Positions 1 to 6,841 of a DNA stretch of 8,429 bases are shown in pieces. The translations under genes were made by a program, and so were the position numbers. The notes under the pieces are model-generated. The model had not been told where the DNA came from and did no database searches. It saw only the letters and a program-made list of their open reading frames with translations. The stretch spans positions 2,101-10,529 of the forward strand of contig DHWU01000055.1 of assembly GCA_002413345.1 (NCBI GenBank), read 5' to 3'. Source of the stretch: Propionibacteriaceae bacterium UBA5174 (GTDB lineage Bacteria; Actinomycetota; Actinomycetes; Propionibacteriales; Propionibacteriaceae). The first letter of the stretch is position 1. Every line of letters begins with the position of its first letter.

Positions 1-872
1 TTCTTCTGCGGCATGATGCTCGACCCGGTCGACCAGGCATCGTCCAAAGTGGCGAAGCCGAACTCGGCGGTGCACCACAAAATCACGTCCTCACTCAATC
101 GAGAGAGATCGACGCCGATCTGGGCAAGCACATAAGCCTGCTCAGCCACCAGGTCACGAGCGGCAGTGCCATCGATGCTGTTGGGTACCGAACCGGCGAA
201 ACCTAGCTCGTCCGCTACCAACTCTGGCGACAACCCCAACGAAGTGCCTGCCAGCGCACCCGAGCCATAGGGGCTCAGCGCCAACCGGGCGTCCAGATCG
301 CTCAAGCGCTGCAGATCGCGCACCAATGGCCAGGCATGGGCCAGTAAATGATGGCTGAGTAAAACTGGTTGGGCTGACTGCAGATGGGTGCGCCCAGGCA
401 TGATCGCGCCCAGATTCGCCTCGGCCTGATCAGCCAAGGCTGAGATCAGATCCCTCAGGTCGGCGCTGAGCACCTGATTCGCGTCGCGCAGATAGGAACG
501 GATCAAGGTAGCGATCTGATCGTTGCGGGAACGTCCCGCCCGAAGCCGTCCGCCAAGCTCGGGGCCCACCTCAGCGATCAGCAGCCGCTCCAGGGCACCA
601 TGAACATCTTCGTCAGTGGGATCAGGGCCAAGCTCGCCAGCGTTCAGCCTGGCCAACAGGGCATTCAACCCAGCCAACATGGACGCCAACTCGTCGTCGG
701 TCAACAAGTCGGCGGCGTGCAGCGCTTTGGCGTGGGCCTTGGAAGCGGCCAGATCATGGCCAGCAAGTCGCCAATCAAACTGGGTCGACTGGCTCAGGGC
801 AAACATCGCCTCAGCCGGGCCGCCAGCGAAACGTCCGCCCCACAGCCGTCCAGATTCGGTCGCCTCGGTCAT
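1..872 (-). CDS. argH: Argininosuccinate lyase (N-terminal 290 codons, cut by window edge)
   Basis: Last step of arginine synthesis: cytoplasmic cleavage of argininosuccinate to arginine and fumarate. I translated this by hand because the frame runs off the left edge. It begins MTEATESGRLWGGRF, the usual ArgH opening. Visible motifs are DVH (89-91), RSRNDQ (114-119), the GRTHLQ segment with the catalytic-base histidine at 163, and the superfamily signature loop GSSIMPQK at 283-290, where the window stops; the loop serine (284/285) is the usual catalytic acid region. The family is about 460-480 residues, so roughly 60% is present and nothing suggests it is broken. The ATG at 872 lies 12 bases after the argR stop. 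A purine-rich AAGAAAGAG just upstream, overlapping the end of argR, serves as ribosome site. It is the last visible gene of the operon. argG, its usual upstream partner, is missing. Confidence 0.97.
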   Translation of the reverse strand, partial: MTEATESGRLWGGRFAGGPAEAMFALSQSTQFDWRLAGHDLAASKAHAKALHAADLLTDDELASMLAGLNALLARLNAGELGPDPTDEDVHGALERLLIAEVGPELGGRLRAGRSRNDQIATLIRSYLRDANQVLSADLRDLISALADQAEANLGAIMPGRTHLQSAQPVLLSHHLLAHAWPLVRDLQRLSDLDARLALSPYGSGALAGTSLGLSPELVADELGFAGSVPNSIDGTAARDLVAEQAYVLAQIGVDLSRLSEDVILWCTAEFGFATLDDAWSTGSSIMPQK

Positions 873-884
873 GGCATCTCTTTC

Positions 885-1376
885 TTAATTAGCGTGCAGG
901 TTAAGCAGGGAATCAGCTACCGCGGCTCCCCCGGACGGATCCCGAGAAATCACCACCACGGTGTCATCGCCGGCGATCGTACCCAGAATCGTGCGCCAGC
1001 CGACCTTATCGATGGCCGACGCGAAAAACTGGGCGGCGCCCGGCGGAGTGTGTAGCACCGCCAAGTTCGCTGAGGCCTCAGCTGACAGCAGCAACTCGCC
1101 GCACAACCTGGCTAGCCGAGCCTCGGCCGCTGGGCTGCCAGGGCCATGTTCACCGGCCACCAAGGCATAGGCGAACTGACCCGAAGTGGTGCGCACCCGC
1201 ACCGCGCCAAGCTCCAACAGATCTTTGCTCAGCGTGCCTTGGGAGACCGCGATCCCAGAATCGATCAGTCGGGCGGCCAATTCGGTCTGCGAGCCGATCG
1301 TTTCGCGCTCGATCAACTCCGCGATTCGGGATTGGCGCGCACTCTTGGTTAGCGGCGCTTTCACGGTGGCAGTCAT
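885..1376 (-). CDS. argR: Arginine repressor ArgR
   Basis: Arginine-responsive DNA-binding repressor of the arg genes; family members work as hexamers that bind ARG boxes when arginine is bound. The 163-residue length is typical. The N-terminal winged-helix domain covers about residues 12-70, with recognition helix SQGTLSKDLLELGAVR (45-60), close to the E. coli motif SQATVSRDLKELGAVK. The C-terminal oligomerisation and arginine-binding domain covers about 85-160 and keeps GTIAGDDT (132-139), whose paired aspartates (137/138) contact arginine in the family. The ATG overlaps the argD stop by 4 bases (ATGA), so translation is probably coupled. Having the regulator inside the operon it controls is normal in Actinobacteria. 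Its likely target in this window is the palindrome at 5690-5707. Confidence 0.97.
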   Translation of the reverse strand: MTATVKAPLTKSARQSRIAELIERETIGSQTELAARLIDSGIAVSQGTLSKDLLELGAVRVRTTSGQFAYALVAGEHGPGSPAAEARLARLCGELLLSAEASANLAVLHTPPGAAQFFASAIDKVGWRTILGTIAGDDTVVVISRDPSGGAAVADSLLNLHAN

Positions 1377-2599
1377 GTGACTTCGCCAGCCTCAGCGGCC
1401 TGGGTAAGCAGACCCGGCAGCACGGCCACAAACTCCGCTAGCTGGGCATCGGTGATGATCAGGGGCGGCGCGATCCGCAACACATTGGGCCGCGGCGCAT
1501 TGATCACAAAACCGGCTTCCAGAGCGGCTTTGGCTACCTCAGCGGCGATCGGGGAGGCCAAGACCACACCCCGCAACAGCCCGCGTCCACGAACCGCGAC
1601 GATCTGGGGGTGATTGAGCGCCAGCACTGCGGTGGCCAGATACTCCCCCGCCTCGGTAGCCCGCGCCAGCAGGCCGTCGCGTTCGATGATGCTCAACACC
1701 GCCAGCCCAGCGGCGGCCGCAACCGGGTTACCACCGAAGGTTGACCCGTGGGTGCCCGGCGTCAGCAGGGACGCCGCCGCCCCGGTGGCCACACAGGCCC
1801 CAATCGGGAAGCCATTGCCCAAGCCCTTGGCGAAAGTGACGATGTCTGCGCACACCCCGGACGCAGCACTGGCCAGCCAGTCGCCACAGCGACCGATTCC
1901 GGTTTGCACCTCGTCGAACCAAAGCAGTGCGCCAGCCTCGCTGGTGATCTGGCGGGCCGCCGCCAAGAATCCCTCGGGTGGCTCGACGACCCCACTCTCG
2001 CCTTGAATCGGTTCGATGATCACTGCCGCTACCGTTTCGTCCACGGCAGCAGCCAAGGCGTCCACGTCCCCATAAGGAACGAAGGTGACCTCGCCGGGCA
2101 GCGGTTCGAACGGCTCGCGATACTTGGGATTCGAAGTCAACGCCAGCGCCCCCATGGTGCGTCCATGGAAAGAACCCTCCATGGCGATCAGCCGGGTGCG
2201 TCCAGTGAGTCGACTGATTTTGAACCCGGCCTCATTCGCCTCGGTGCCCGAATTGGCGAAAAACACCCGCGCGGACACCTCTGACCGATCCGCGGTGACG
2301 AAGCCGACCAACTTCTCAGCTAAAGCGATCTGAGTGGGACTGGCGAACAGGCCCGAAACATGACCCAAAGTTGAAAGCTGAGCCGAGATTGCGCCAGTCA
2401 CCTGCGGGTGAGCATGGCCCAGCGCATTCACCGCTAATCCGGCGAGCAGATCGAGGTACCGATTGCCATCGGCGTCCCACAAGTAGACGCCTTCGCCGCG
2501 CACGAACACCCGTGCTGGCACGCCGAAGTTGTCCATCAAGGCACCCGAGTAGCGGGTGAGTAGCTCACTTTGACCGCTATTCACTGGGGACAGGCTCAT
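1373..2599 (-). CDS. argD: Acetylornithine aminotransferase (class III, PLP)
   Basis: Converts N-acetylglutamate semialdehyde plus glutamate to N2-acetylornithine and 2-oxoglutarate, in the cytoplasm. The 408 residues are full length for the family. Motifs run in the expected order: AGLAVNALGHAHP (53-65), NSGTEANE (116-123, phosphate cup), FHGRTMGALA (144-153), EPIQGESGV (196-204), FDEVQTGIGR (228-237, with the aspartate that pairs with the PLP ring nitrogen) and TFAKGLGNGFP (255-265), where K258 is the Schiff-base lysine; GSTFGGNP follows. The ATG lies one base after the argB stop and AGGAG sits inside the end of argB, so the two are co-translated. The class also includes succinylornithine and ornithine aminotransferases, but the setting between argB and argR fixes the assignment. 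In the Mycobacterium cluster argF would follow; here argR follows directly. Confidence 0.96.
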   Translation of the reverse strand: MSLSPVNSGQSELLTRYSGALMDNFGVPARVFVRGEGVYLWDADGNRYLDLLAGLAVNALGHAHPQVTGAISAQLSTLGHVSGLFASPTQIALAEKLVGFVTADRSEVSARVFFANSGTEANEAGFKISRLTGRTRLIAMEGSFHGRTMGALALTSNPKYREPFEPLPGEVTFVPYGDVDALAAAVDETVAAVIIEPIQGESGVVEPPEGFLAAARQITSEAGALLWFDEVQTGIGRCGDWLASAASGVCADIVTFAKGLGNGFPIGACVATGAAASLLTPGTHGSTFGGNPVAAAAGLAVLSIIERDGLLARATEAGEYLATAVLALNHPQIVAVRGRGLLRGVVLASPIAAEVAKAALEAGFVINAPRPNVLRIAPPLIITDAQLAEFVAVLPGLLTQAAEAGEVT

Positions 2600-2600
2600 T

Positions 2601-3491
2601 TCAGATCAACTCCTGAAGCGCCGACTGGCCAAGCACCATGGTGCCGTTGCCCTCATCGGTGAAGATCTCCAACAACAGCGAGTGCGGAATCCGGCCATCG
2701 ATCACGGTGGCTTTGGGCACCCCGGCCCGCACTGCTTCAACGCAGGCCTCCATCTTTGGGATCATGCCTGCACTCAATGAGGGCAGCATCGCGGCCAGAT
2801 CATCGACCGCAATCTGGCGAATCACCTCAGTTGAATTGGGCCAATCCCGGTAGAGGCCCTCAACATCGGTAAGCATCACTAGGCGTTCAGCCCCCAACGC
2901 AGCAGCCAACGCCCCAGCGGCAGTGTCAGCGTTCACGTTGTGAACCAGGCCATCTTCATCGGGGGCCACGGTGGCCACCACCGGGATCCGGCCCGCCTCG
3001 ATCAGATCAATAACGGCCTCAGGACGCACCTCGGAAACCTCACCGACCAAGCCCAAGTCGACTTCGTGGCCGTTGATCTCCACACCCTTGCGCTCAGCGG
3101 TGAACAGACCGGCGTCCTCACCTGAAAAGCCGACTGCAAGCGGGCCGTGAGAGTTGATCAGGCCAACCAGTTCGCGGTTCACCTGGCCCATCAGAACCAT
3201 CCGGACCACGTCCATTGCCTCGGGGGTGGTGACCCGCAGCCCGCCGCGGAACTCACTTTCGATACCCAGCCGGGCCAGCATCGAAGAAATCTGCGGTCCG
3301 CCGCCGTGAACCACCACCGGCTTCACTCCGACGGTGCGCAAAAACACAATGTCGGTGGCGAAGGCGGCTTTGAGCGCATCGTCGACCATGGCGTTGCCGC
3401 CGTACTTGATCACGATGGTCTTGCCGACGTAGCGCTCCAGCCACGGCAGCGCCTCGATCAGAATGGCCGCTTTGTCGACCGCTTCACTCAT
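2601..3491 (-). CDS. argB: Acetylglutamate kinase, arginine-sensitive type
   Basis: ATP-dependent phosphorylation of N-acetylglutamate, usually the feedback-controlled step of the cyclic pathway. The protein has 296 residues. Amino-acid-kinase motifs are clear: VIKYGGNAM (27-35, K29 binds phosphate), VHGGGPQI (61-68), GGLRVTTPEAMD (83-94), NADTAAGALA (187-196), LTDVEGLY (207-214) and GMIPKMEA (242-249). Two features point to the arginine-inhibited hexameric form: the roughly 20-residue N-terminal helix before the first strand (about 4-22), and the C-terminal IPHSLLLEIFTDEGNGT stretch (268-284), whose His and glycines line the arginine site in studied enzymes. Sensitivity is therefore inferred, not seen. 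The ATG overlaps the argJ stop (ATGA). GGAG lies 8-11 bases upstream inside argJ, in a small GGAGTACTCC palindrome. Confidence 0.97.
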   Translation of the reverse strand: MSEAVDKAAILIEALPWLERYVGKTIVIKYGGNAMVDDALKAAFATDIVFLRTVGVKPVVVHGGGPQISSMLARLGIESEFRGGLRVTTPEAMDVVRMVLMGQVNRELVGLINSHGPLAVGFSGEDAGLFTAERKGVEINGHEVDLGLVGEVSEVRPEAVIDLIEAGRIPVVATVAPDEDGLVHNVNADTAAGALAAALGAERLVMLTDVEGLYRDWPNSTEVIRQIAVDDLAAMLPSLSAGMIPKMEACVEAVRAGVPKATVIDGRIPHSLLLEIFTDEGNGTMVLGQSALQELI

Positions 3492-4642
3492 GAGGAGTAC
3501 TCCGCATTCTCTTTGACGTAGTCGTAAGTTAAATCGTTGGTCCAGATGGTCGCTGAAGCCGATCCCGCATGCAGATCGAGCACCACTTCAACGTCCCGGT
3601 TGGCGAGATCAACCTCGCTGCGGTCAGCGCCAAGCTGGCCATCGATGAAGACCTTCACACCGTTGAAGGACACATCAACATGTTCAGGGTCGTAGTTGGC
3701 TTCAACGCTGCCAGCCGAGGCGAGCACTCGACCCCAGTTCGGGTCGTTGCCGAAGATCGCACACTTGAACAAATTGCTGCGAGCGATCGCGCGAGCCAGT
3801 AACAGGGCTTCGGCCTCGGTCGTTGCACCCTCGACACGAACCTCGATGTCGTGGGCGGAGCCTTCAGCGTCAGCGAGTAGTTGCTTGGCCAGATTGCCGC
3901 AAACCTCGGTTAGCGCGTTGCCAAACTCGCTCAGCTCAGGACGAATCTCGGAGGCTCCCGAGGACAGCAGCAACACGGTGTCGTTCGTGGACATGCAGCC
4001 GTCAGAATCGGTGCGATCAAAGGTCAACTCGGTGGCGGTACGCAAGGCGACATCTAGCTCGGCTGGGCTGAGTTTGGCATCGGTGGTGATCACCACCAGC
4101 ATCGTGGCCAACGCCGGTGCGAGCATGCCCGCACCTTTAGCCATACCGCCGATCGTCCAACCGTTCGGTGAGGTGTGGACGGCCTGTTTGGCGACGGTGT
4201 CAGTGGTCATGATCGCTTCGGCCGCGGCTTGACCCCCGTCGTCAGACAAAGCGTTGTTGGCATGCTGAATGCCGTTGCGCACCGCGTCCATCGGCAGCCG
4301 GACGCCGATCAGGCCGGTGGAACAGACCGCCACGTCATTGGCTTCGCAACCAACTTCGGCGGCAACCCACTCAGCTGTTTGCACCGTGTCGCCGTACCCG
4401 ACCGAGCCAGTGCAGGCGTTCGCCCCACCAGAGTTCAGCACGACCGCAGTGAGGCGTCCATCAGTAACCGCTTGCTGGCTCCACTTCACCGGCGCCGCAA
4501 TGAACTTGTTGGTAGTGAACACCGCGGCCGCACTGGCGTCGGGACCGGTGTTGACCACCAACGCCAGATCTGAGCGACCAGAGGCTTTGATGCCCGCTTT
4601 CACTCCGGCGGCGGTGAATCCTTTGGCGGCGGTGACGCTCAC
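3488..4642 (-). CDS. argJ: Bifunctional ornithine acetyltransferase / N-acetylglutamate synthase
   Basis: Moves the acetyl group from N-acetylornithine to glutamate, releasing ornithine and regenerating N-acetylglutamate. Bifunctional members can also use acetyl-CoA, removing the need for ArgE and often for a separate synthase. The 384 residues are typical. Visible motifs are NSGGANACTG (70-79), CSTGLIG (107-113) and KGAGMLAPALATML (169-182). The proprotein is expected to cut itself between A179 and T180, making T180 the N-terminal nucleophile of the beta chain. The C-terminus TNDLTYDYVKENAEYSS is characteristic. The start is GTG at 4642, supported by AGGAG at 4650-4654 with 7-base spacing and by a 4-base overlap (GTGA) with the argC stop. 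Mono- or bifunctionality cannot be read from sequence with confidence. Confidence 0.97.
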   Translation of the reverse strand: MSVTAAKGFTAAGVKAGIKASGRSDLALVVNTGPDASAAAVFTTNKFIAAPVKWSQQAVTDGRLTAVVLNSGGANACTGSVGYGDTVQTAEWVAAEVGCEANDVAVCSTGLIGVRLPMDAVRNGIQHANNALSDDGGQAAAEAIMTTDTVAKQAVHTSPNGWTIGGMAKGAGMLAPALATMLVVITTDAKLSPAELDVALRTATELTFDRTDSDGCMSTNDTVLLLSSGASEIRPELSEFGNALTEVCGNLAKQLLADAEGSAHDIEVRVEGATTEAEALLLARAIARSNLFKCAIFGNDPNWGRVLASAGSVEANYDPEHVDVSFNGVKVFIDGQLGADRSEVDLANRDVEVVLDLHAGSASATIWTNDLTYDYVKENAEYSS

Positions 4643-5676
4643 GGTGCTACTCCTGTCGAGGTGAGGCCCAGGGTTTCGGGTAGGCCCAGGGCGAGGTTCA
4701 TGGATTGGATCGCACCACCGGCGGTGCCTTTGGTGAGGTTGTCGATGGCGGCCACCGCGATTAGGCGTCCGGCAGCTTCGTCGATGGTCACCTGCACCTG
4801 GACGGCGTTGGAGCCGGCCACCGACTTGGTTTGTGGCCAGATGCCTTCGGGTAACACCGTGACGAATGGCTCGCCGGCGTAGGCCTGGAGGTAGGCAGCC
4901 CGAGCTTGCTCGACTGTGGTTGGGGCAGCCAGCGGAGCGGTGACGGTGGCCAGAATGCCGCGCGACATAGGCACCAGCATTGGGGTGAAGGAGATCGTCG
5001 GGGCCTTCGCGCCGAGCTTGGTGAAGTTCTGAAGCATTTCGGGGACGTGGCGATGCACGCCCCCAACGCCATAGGCGCTCACCGAACCCATGAGTTCAGC
5101 ACCGAGCAGATTGGCCTTCAGCGATTTGCCGGCCCCCGAGGCGCCGGACGCCGCGACAGCGACCACGTCGGCTCCGGTCACCAGGCCGCTAATGAGCGCT
5201 GGCAGTAGCGCCAAGGTGACGCTGGTTGGGTAGCAACCCGGCACCGCGATCCGCTTGGTGGTGGCCAGAACCTCACGCTGACCAGGCAATTCGGGCATGC
5301 CGTAGGGCCAGGTGCCAGCGTGTTCACTGCCGTAATACTTGACCCATTGATCTGGATCGATCAGCCGGTGGTCAGCGCCGGCGTCCACGACGAGGACGCC
5401 GGGGCCGAGTTGAGCAGCGATCGCAGCTGAAGTGCCGTGCGGCAGGGCGAGGAAGACCACATCGTGTCCGGCCAAGTTTTCGGCAGTGGTCTCAACCACC
5501 GTGCGATCGGCAAGTGGGGCCAGATGAGGGTGGTGGCTGATCAGCAAGGTGCCCGCGCTAGCACCGGCGGTGAGCGCACCGATTTCCACCTCGGGGTGGC
5601 CCAGCAAGAGCCGCAGGGCCTCTCCCCCGGCGTAGCCAGTGGCTCCGGCCACCGCAACTTTGATCGTCATGGGCAT
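4639..5676 (-). CDS. argC: N-acetyl-gamma-glutamyl-phosphate reductase
   Basis: NADPH-dependent reduction of N-acetylglutamyl-5-phosphate to the semialdehyde; first gene of the operon. The 345 residues fit the actinobacterial type 1 enzyme. A Rossmann motif GATGYAGGE lies at 11-19, LALPHG at 76-81, the catalytic cysteine in AVPGCYPTS (C148), and the histidine segment GGVHRHVPEM at 205-214. Two ATG codons are possible, at 5676 (listed) and 5670. Neither has a Shine-Dalgarno sequence. The 5670 start fits family N-termini (MTIKVAVAGA) and lies one base from the start point predicted for the promoter at 5678-5707, so a leaderless message from 5670 is my preferred reading. It ends with a 4-base overlap with argJ. 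A perfect ARG-box-like palindrome lies 13 bases upstream of the first ATG. Confidence 0.96.
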   Translation of the reverse strand: MPMTIKVAVAGATGYAGGEALRLLLGHPEVEIGALTAGASAGTLLISHHPHLAPLADRTVVETTAENLAGHDVVFLALPHGTSAAIAAQLGPGVLVVDAGADHRLIDPDQWVKYYGSEHAGTWPYGMPELPGQREVLATTKRIAVPGCYPTSVTLALLPALISGLVTGADVVAVAASGASGAGKSLKANLLGAELMGSVSAYGVGGVHRHVPEMLQNFTKLGAKAPTISFTPMLVPMSRGILATVTAPLAAPTTVEQARAAYLQAYAGEPFVTVLPEGIWPQTKSVAGSNAVQVQVTIDEAAGRLIAVAAIDNLTKGTAGGAIQSMNLALGLPETLGLTSTGVAP

Positions 5677-5677
5677 A

Positions 5678-5707
5678 ACTATGCCGCAGTTGGAATGAAC
5701 ATTCCAA
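5678..5707 (-). promoter_or_regulatory. Predicted argC promoter, leaderless or nearly so
   Basis: On the minus strand TTGGAA (5707-5702) and CATAGT (5683-5678) are separated by 18 bases; each matches the sigma-70 consensus at 4 of 6 positions. Counting from the -10 box puts the start near 5671, immediately before the ATG at 5670, so the transcript would have no leader. There is no Shine-Dalgarno sequence before either ATG, which agrees. The match is modest and short promoters occur by chance. The palindrome over its -35 half makes it more believable. Confidence 0.45.
5690..5707. promoter_or_regulatory. Probable ARG box (ArgR operator) of the arg operon
   Basis: Perfect inverted repeat TTGGAATG-AA-CATTCCAA on the plus strand: 8-bp arms and a 2-base centre. 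Against the E. coli ARG box WNTGAATWWWWATTCANW it matches 14 of 18 positions and keeps the GAAT-N4-ATTC core exactly, with correct spacing. It lies in the 45-base gap between the upstream XRE gene and argC and overlaps the presumed -35 box and spacer, as expected for repression by blocking polymerase. That ArgR binds here is inferred. The neighbouring XRE protein is a less likely alternative ligand. Confidence 0.72.
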
Positions 5708-5721
5708 ATAGGGGGTCGACT

Positions 5722-6024
5722 TCAGGCAAGCTGGAAGGTCTCCTCACCAATCTGCACTTCAAGGCGAAGCGTGCCGCCCAGGGCAGCGACATAGCGGCGC
5801 AGCGTATCTACTTGGGCTTTGTCGATCTCACCACGCTCAATGCGAGACACCCGATTCTGACTGACGTGCAACTCGCTGGCGAGCTCGACTTGAGTCAGAT
5901 CTACTTGCTGGCGCAACTCGCGCAACCGCCAGGCTCGGGCCTCGGCGACCATCCGCTTCTTGTGGGCCTCTACCAGCTCGCGGCGCGGTGGGCGCCGATC
6001 GATAAGCCGATCAAGAGTCGTCAT
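5722..6024 (-). CDS. XRE-family helix-turn-helix protein, antitoxin-like, without its own toxin
   Basis: A 100-residue DNA-binding protein. Residues 1-30 form a basic helical arm; the XRE domain covers about 33-82, with LTQVELASELHVSQNRVSRIERG at 43-65 as the helix-turn-helix; a short C-terminal strand region (LRLEVQIGEE) ends it. This build, with the RVSRIERGEIDKAQVDTLRRYV stretch, is typical of antitoxins paired with RelE/ParE (DUF891-like) toxins. The usual toxin gene directly upstream is not here: upstream is another antitoxin, higA, 29 bases away. It may be a leftover antitoxin, a second regulator of the higBA unit, or an independent repressor. I chose the ATG at 6024, with AAGGGGG five bases upstream; a GTG at 6027 is in frame. 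It ends 45 bases before argC with no terminator between. Confidence 0.85.
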   Translation of the reverse strand: MTTLDRLIDRRPPRRELVEAHKKRMVAEARAWRLRELRQQVDLTQVELASELHVSQNRVSRIERGEIDKAQVDTLRRYVAALGGTLRLEVQIGEETFQLA

Positions 6025-6053
6025 CACTCCCCCTTCTCAGTACTGCCCCGGAA

Positions 6054-6362
6054 TCAGTGCCCCGGTTGCAGCACCAGCCGATGACCTAGCGCGGTGGCGA
6101 GCTTGGCAAGGGTCGCCACCGTCGGATTTCCAAGACCCCGTTCGATGCGACTGATTTCAGATTGCTGAATACCGGTTGCCGCCGAGAGCGCGGGTTGAGT
6201 GAGGTGCTGGCCGTGACGAAGCTCGGCAATCTGGGCGCCAAGCTCCGCCCTTGCGGCGCGTTCGGCATCAAAGACCGTTGCCGCAGCCTCATACACAGCT
6301 CGGGTATCTGCAGACCAATCAGCCTTCAGCCGATCGGCGAGCTCATTGAATTGCTTCGCCAT
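6054..6362 (-). CDS. higA: HigA-type XRE antitoxin
   Basis: A 102-residue protein predicted to bind and neutralise the toxin encoded just upstream and to repress their joint promoter. The N-terminal half (1-48) is helical and charged and probably contacts the toxin. The XRE domain lies at about 54-93, with LTQPALSAATGIQQSEISRIERG (54-76) and the NPTVATLAKLATALG helix (79-93), the classic HigA pattern. Toxin-then-antitoxin order is the hallmark of higBA-type modules. The ATG has AGGGGGC at 6371-6377 as ribosome site. The 46-base gap after the toxin also carries a good sigma-70-like promoter, so the antitoxin can probably be made alone. The gene symbol is by family resemblance and gene order. 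Confidence 0.88.
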   Translation of the reverse strand: MAKQFNELADRLKADWSADTRAVYEAAATVFDAERAARAELGAQIAELRHGQHLTQPALSAATGIQQSEISRIERGLGNPTVATLAKLATALGHRLVLQPGH

Positions 6363-6383
6363 GATTCACCGCCCCCTGCCCCA

Positions 6384-6412
6384 AGTATGTGCCATAACCC
6401 ATATTTGGTCAA
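6384..6412 (-). promoter_or_regulatory. Predicted internal promoter for the antitoxin higA
   Basis: On the minus strand TTGACC (6412-6407) is followed after exactly 17 bases by CATACT (6389-6384): 5 of 6 and 4 of 6 matches to the sigma-70 boxes with ideal spacing. The -35 box overlaps the TGA stop of the toxin gene. The start would fall near 6377, about 14 bases before the higA ATG and just at its ribosome site AGGGGGC. A second promoter making antitoxin alone is known from other toxin-first modules. This one is predicted from sequence only. Confidence 0.5.
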
Positions 6413-6822
6413 CGGCTGGCTCGCCAGGCCAAGTGAAGCTTCCTGGCCTTCTTAATCTCTTGCTGCTGCCGCCGAGCCGAAGGATCCTTACCCTTGCCGT
6501 ACCCGCTATAGAGCAGCACGATCCGGCGGCCATGAAAGGTGCAGAACACCCGCAGCAGCACTGTTTGGTCGACCGCTTGACTAGTGGCCGGCAACGATGA
6601 TCCCGCCCTTTCAAAGATCGCGCGCAACGAACACCGCACCCGAAATTCATAGAGCCCATCCCCCAGCGGCTTGCCCCATTCGCCTGAGCAGATGTCGATC
6701 CCCTCGACCTCAAGCACGTGTTCGATGGCTGCCACCAGAACCGCCTGCTCATACTGCGGCAGATTTCGGACGAACCGCTCAAATGGGCCCGACTCGTAGA
6801 CCTCTGCAGTCCAGGCACTCAT
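6409..6822 (-). CDS. higB: HigB/RelE-superfamily toxin (phage Gp49-like, DUF891 type)
   Basis: A 137-residue protein predicted to be a ribosome-dependent mRNA endonuclease, from family knowledge. The family pattern is visible: N-terminal strand and two helices (WTAEVYESGPFERFVRNLP, 4-22, then AAIEHVLEVEG, 31-41), the strand GLYEFRVR (56-63), LLRVFCTFHGRRIVLLYSGYGKG (89-111), and a basic C-terminal helix with KDPSARRQQQEIKKARK (112-128), which resembles the catalytic tail of such toxins. About 24 residues (64-87) are inserted between the two central strands where typical members have a short turn. The ATG follows the upstream unknown gene by 19 bases with no clear Shine-Dalgarno sequence, so coupled or weak translation is likely. 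The stop lies 46 bases before higA. Confidence 0.85.
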   Translation of the reverse strand: MSAWTAEVYESGPFERFVRNLPQYEQAVLVAAIEHVLEVEGIDICSGEWGKPLGDGLYEFRVRCSLRAIFERAGSSLPATSQAVDQTVLLRVFCTFHGRRIVLLYSGYGKGKDPSARRQQQEIKKARKLHLAWRASR

Positions 6823-6841
6823 GCGGACAGCGGCTTGATGT

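Noticed and set aside
600..1055. Long plus-strand frames opposite argH and argR, and similar frames opposite argD, argB, argJ and argC
   Set aside because: They are the complements of strongly recognisable minus-strand genes, have no family resemblance or ribosome sites, and are expected in GC-rich DNA.
3499..3508. GGAGTACTCC palindrome just before the argB start
   Set aside because: It lies in argJ coding sequence and is explained by the GGAG ribosome site next to a chance complement; no sign that it is an operator.
6366..6818. A 150-codon minus-strand frame overlapping the HigB-type toxin
   Set aside because: It is the shifted frame of the toxin gene, with Arg/Ser/Cys-rich composition and no family pattern; the toxin frame matches its family throughout.
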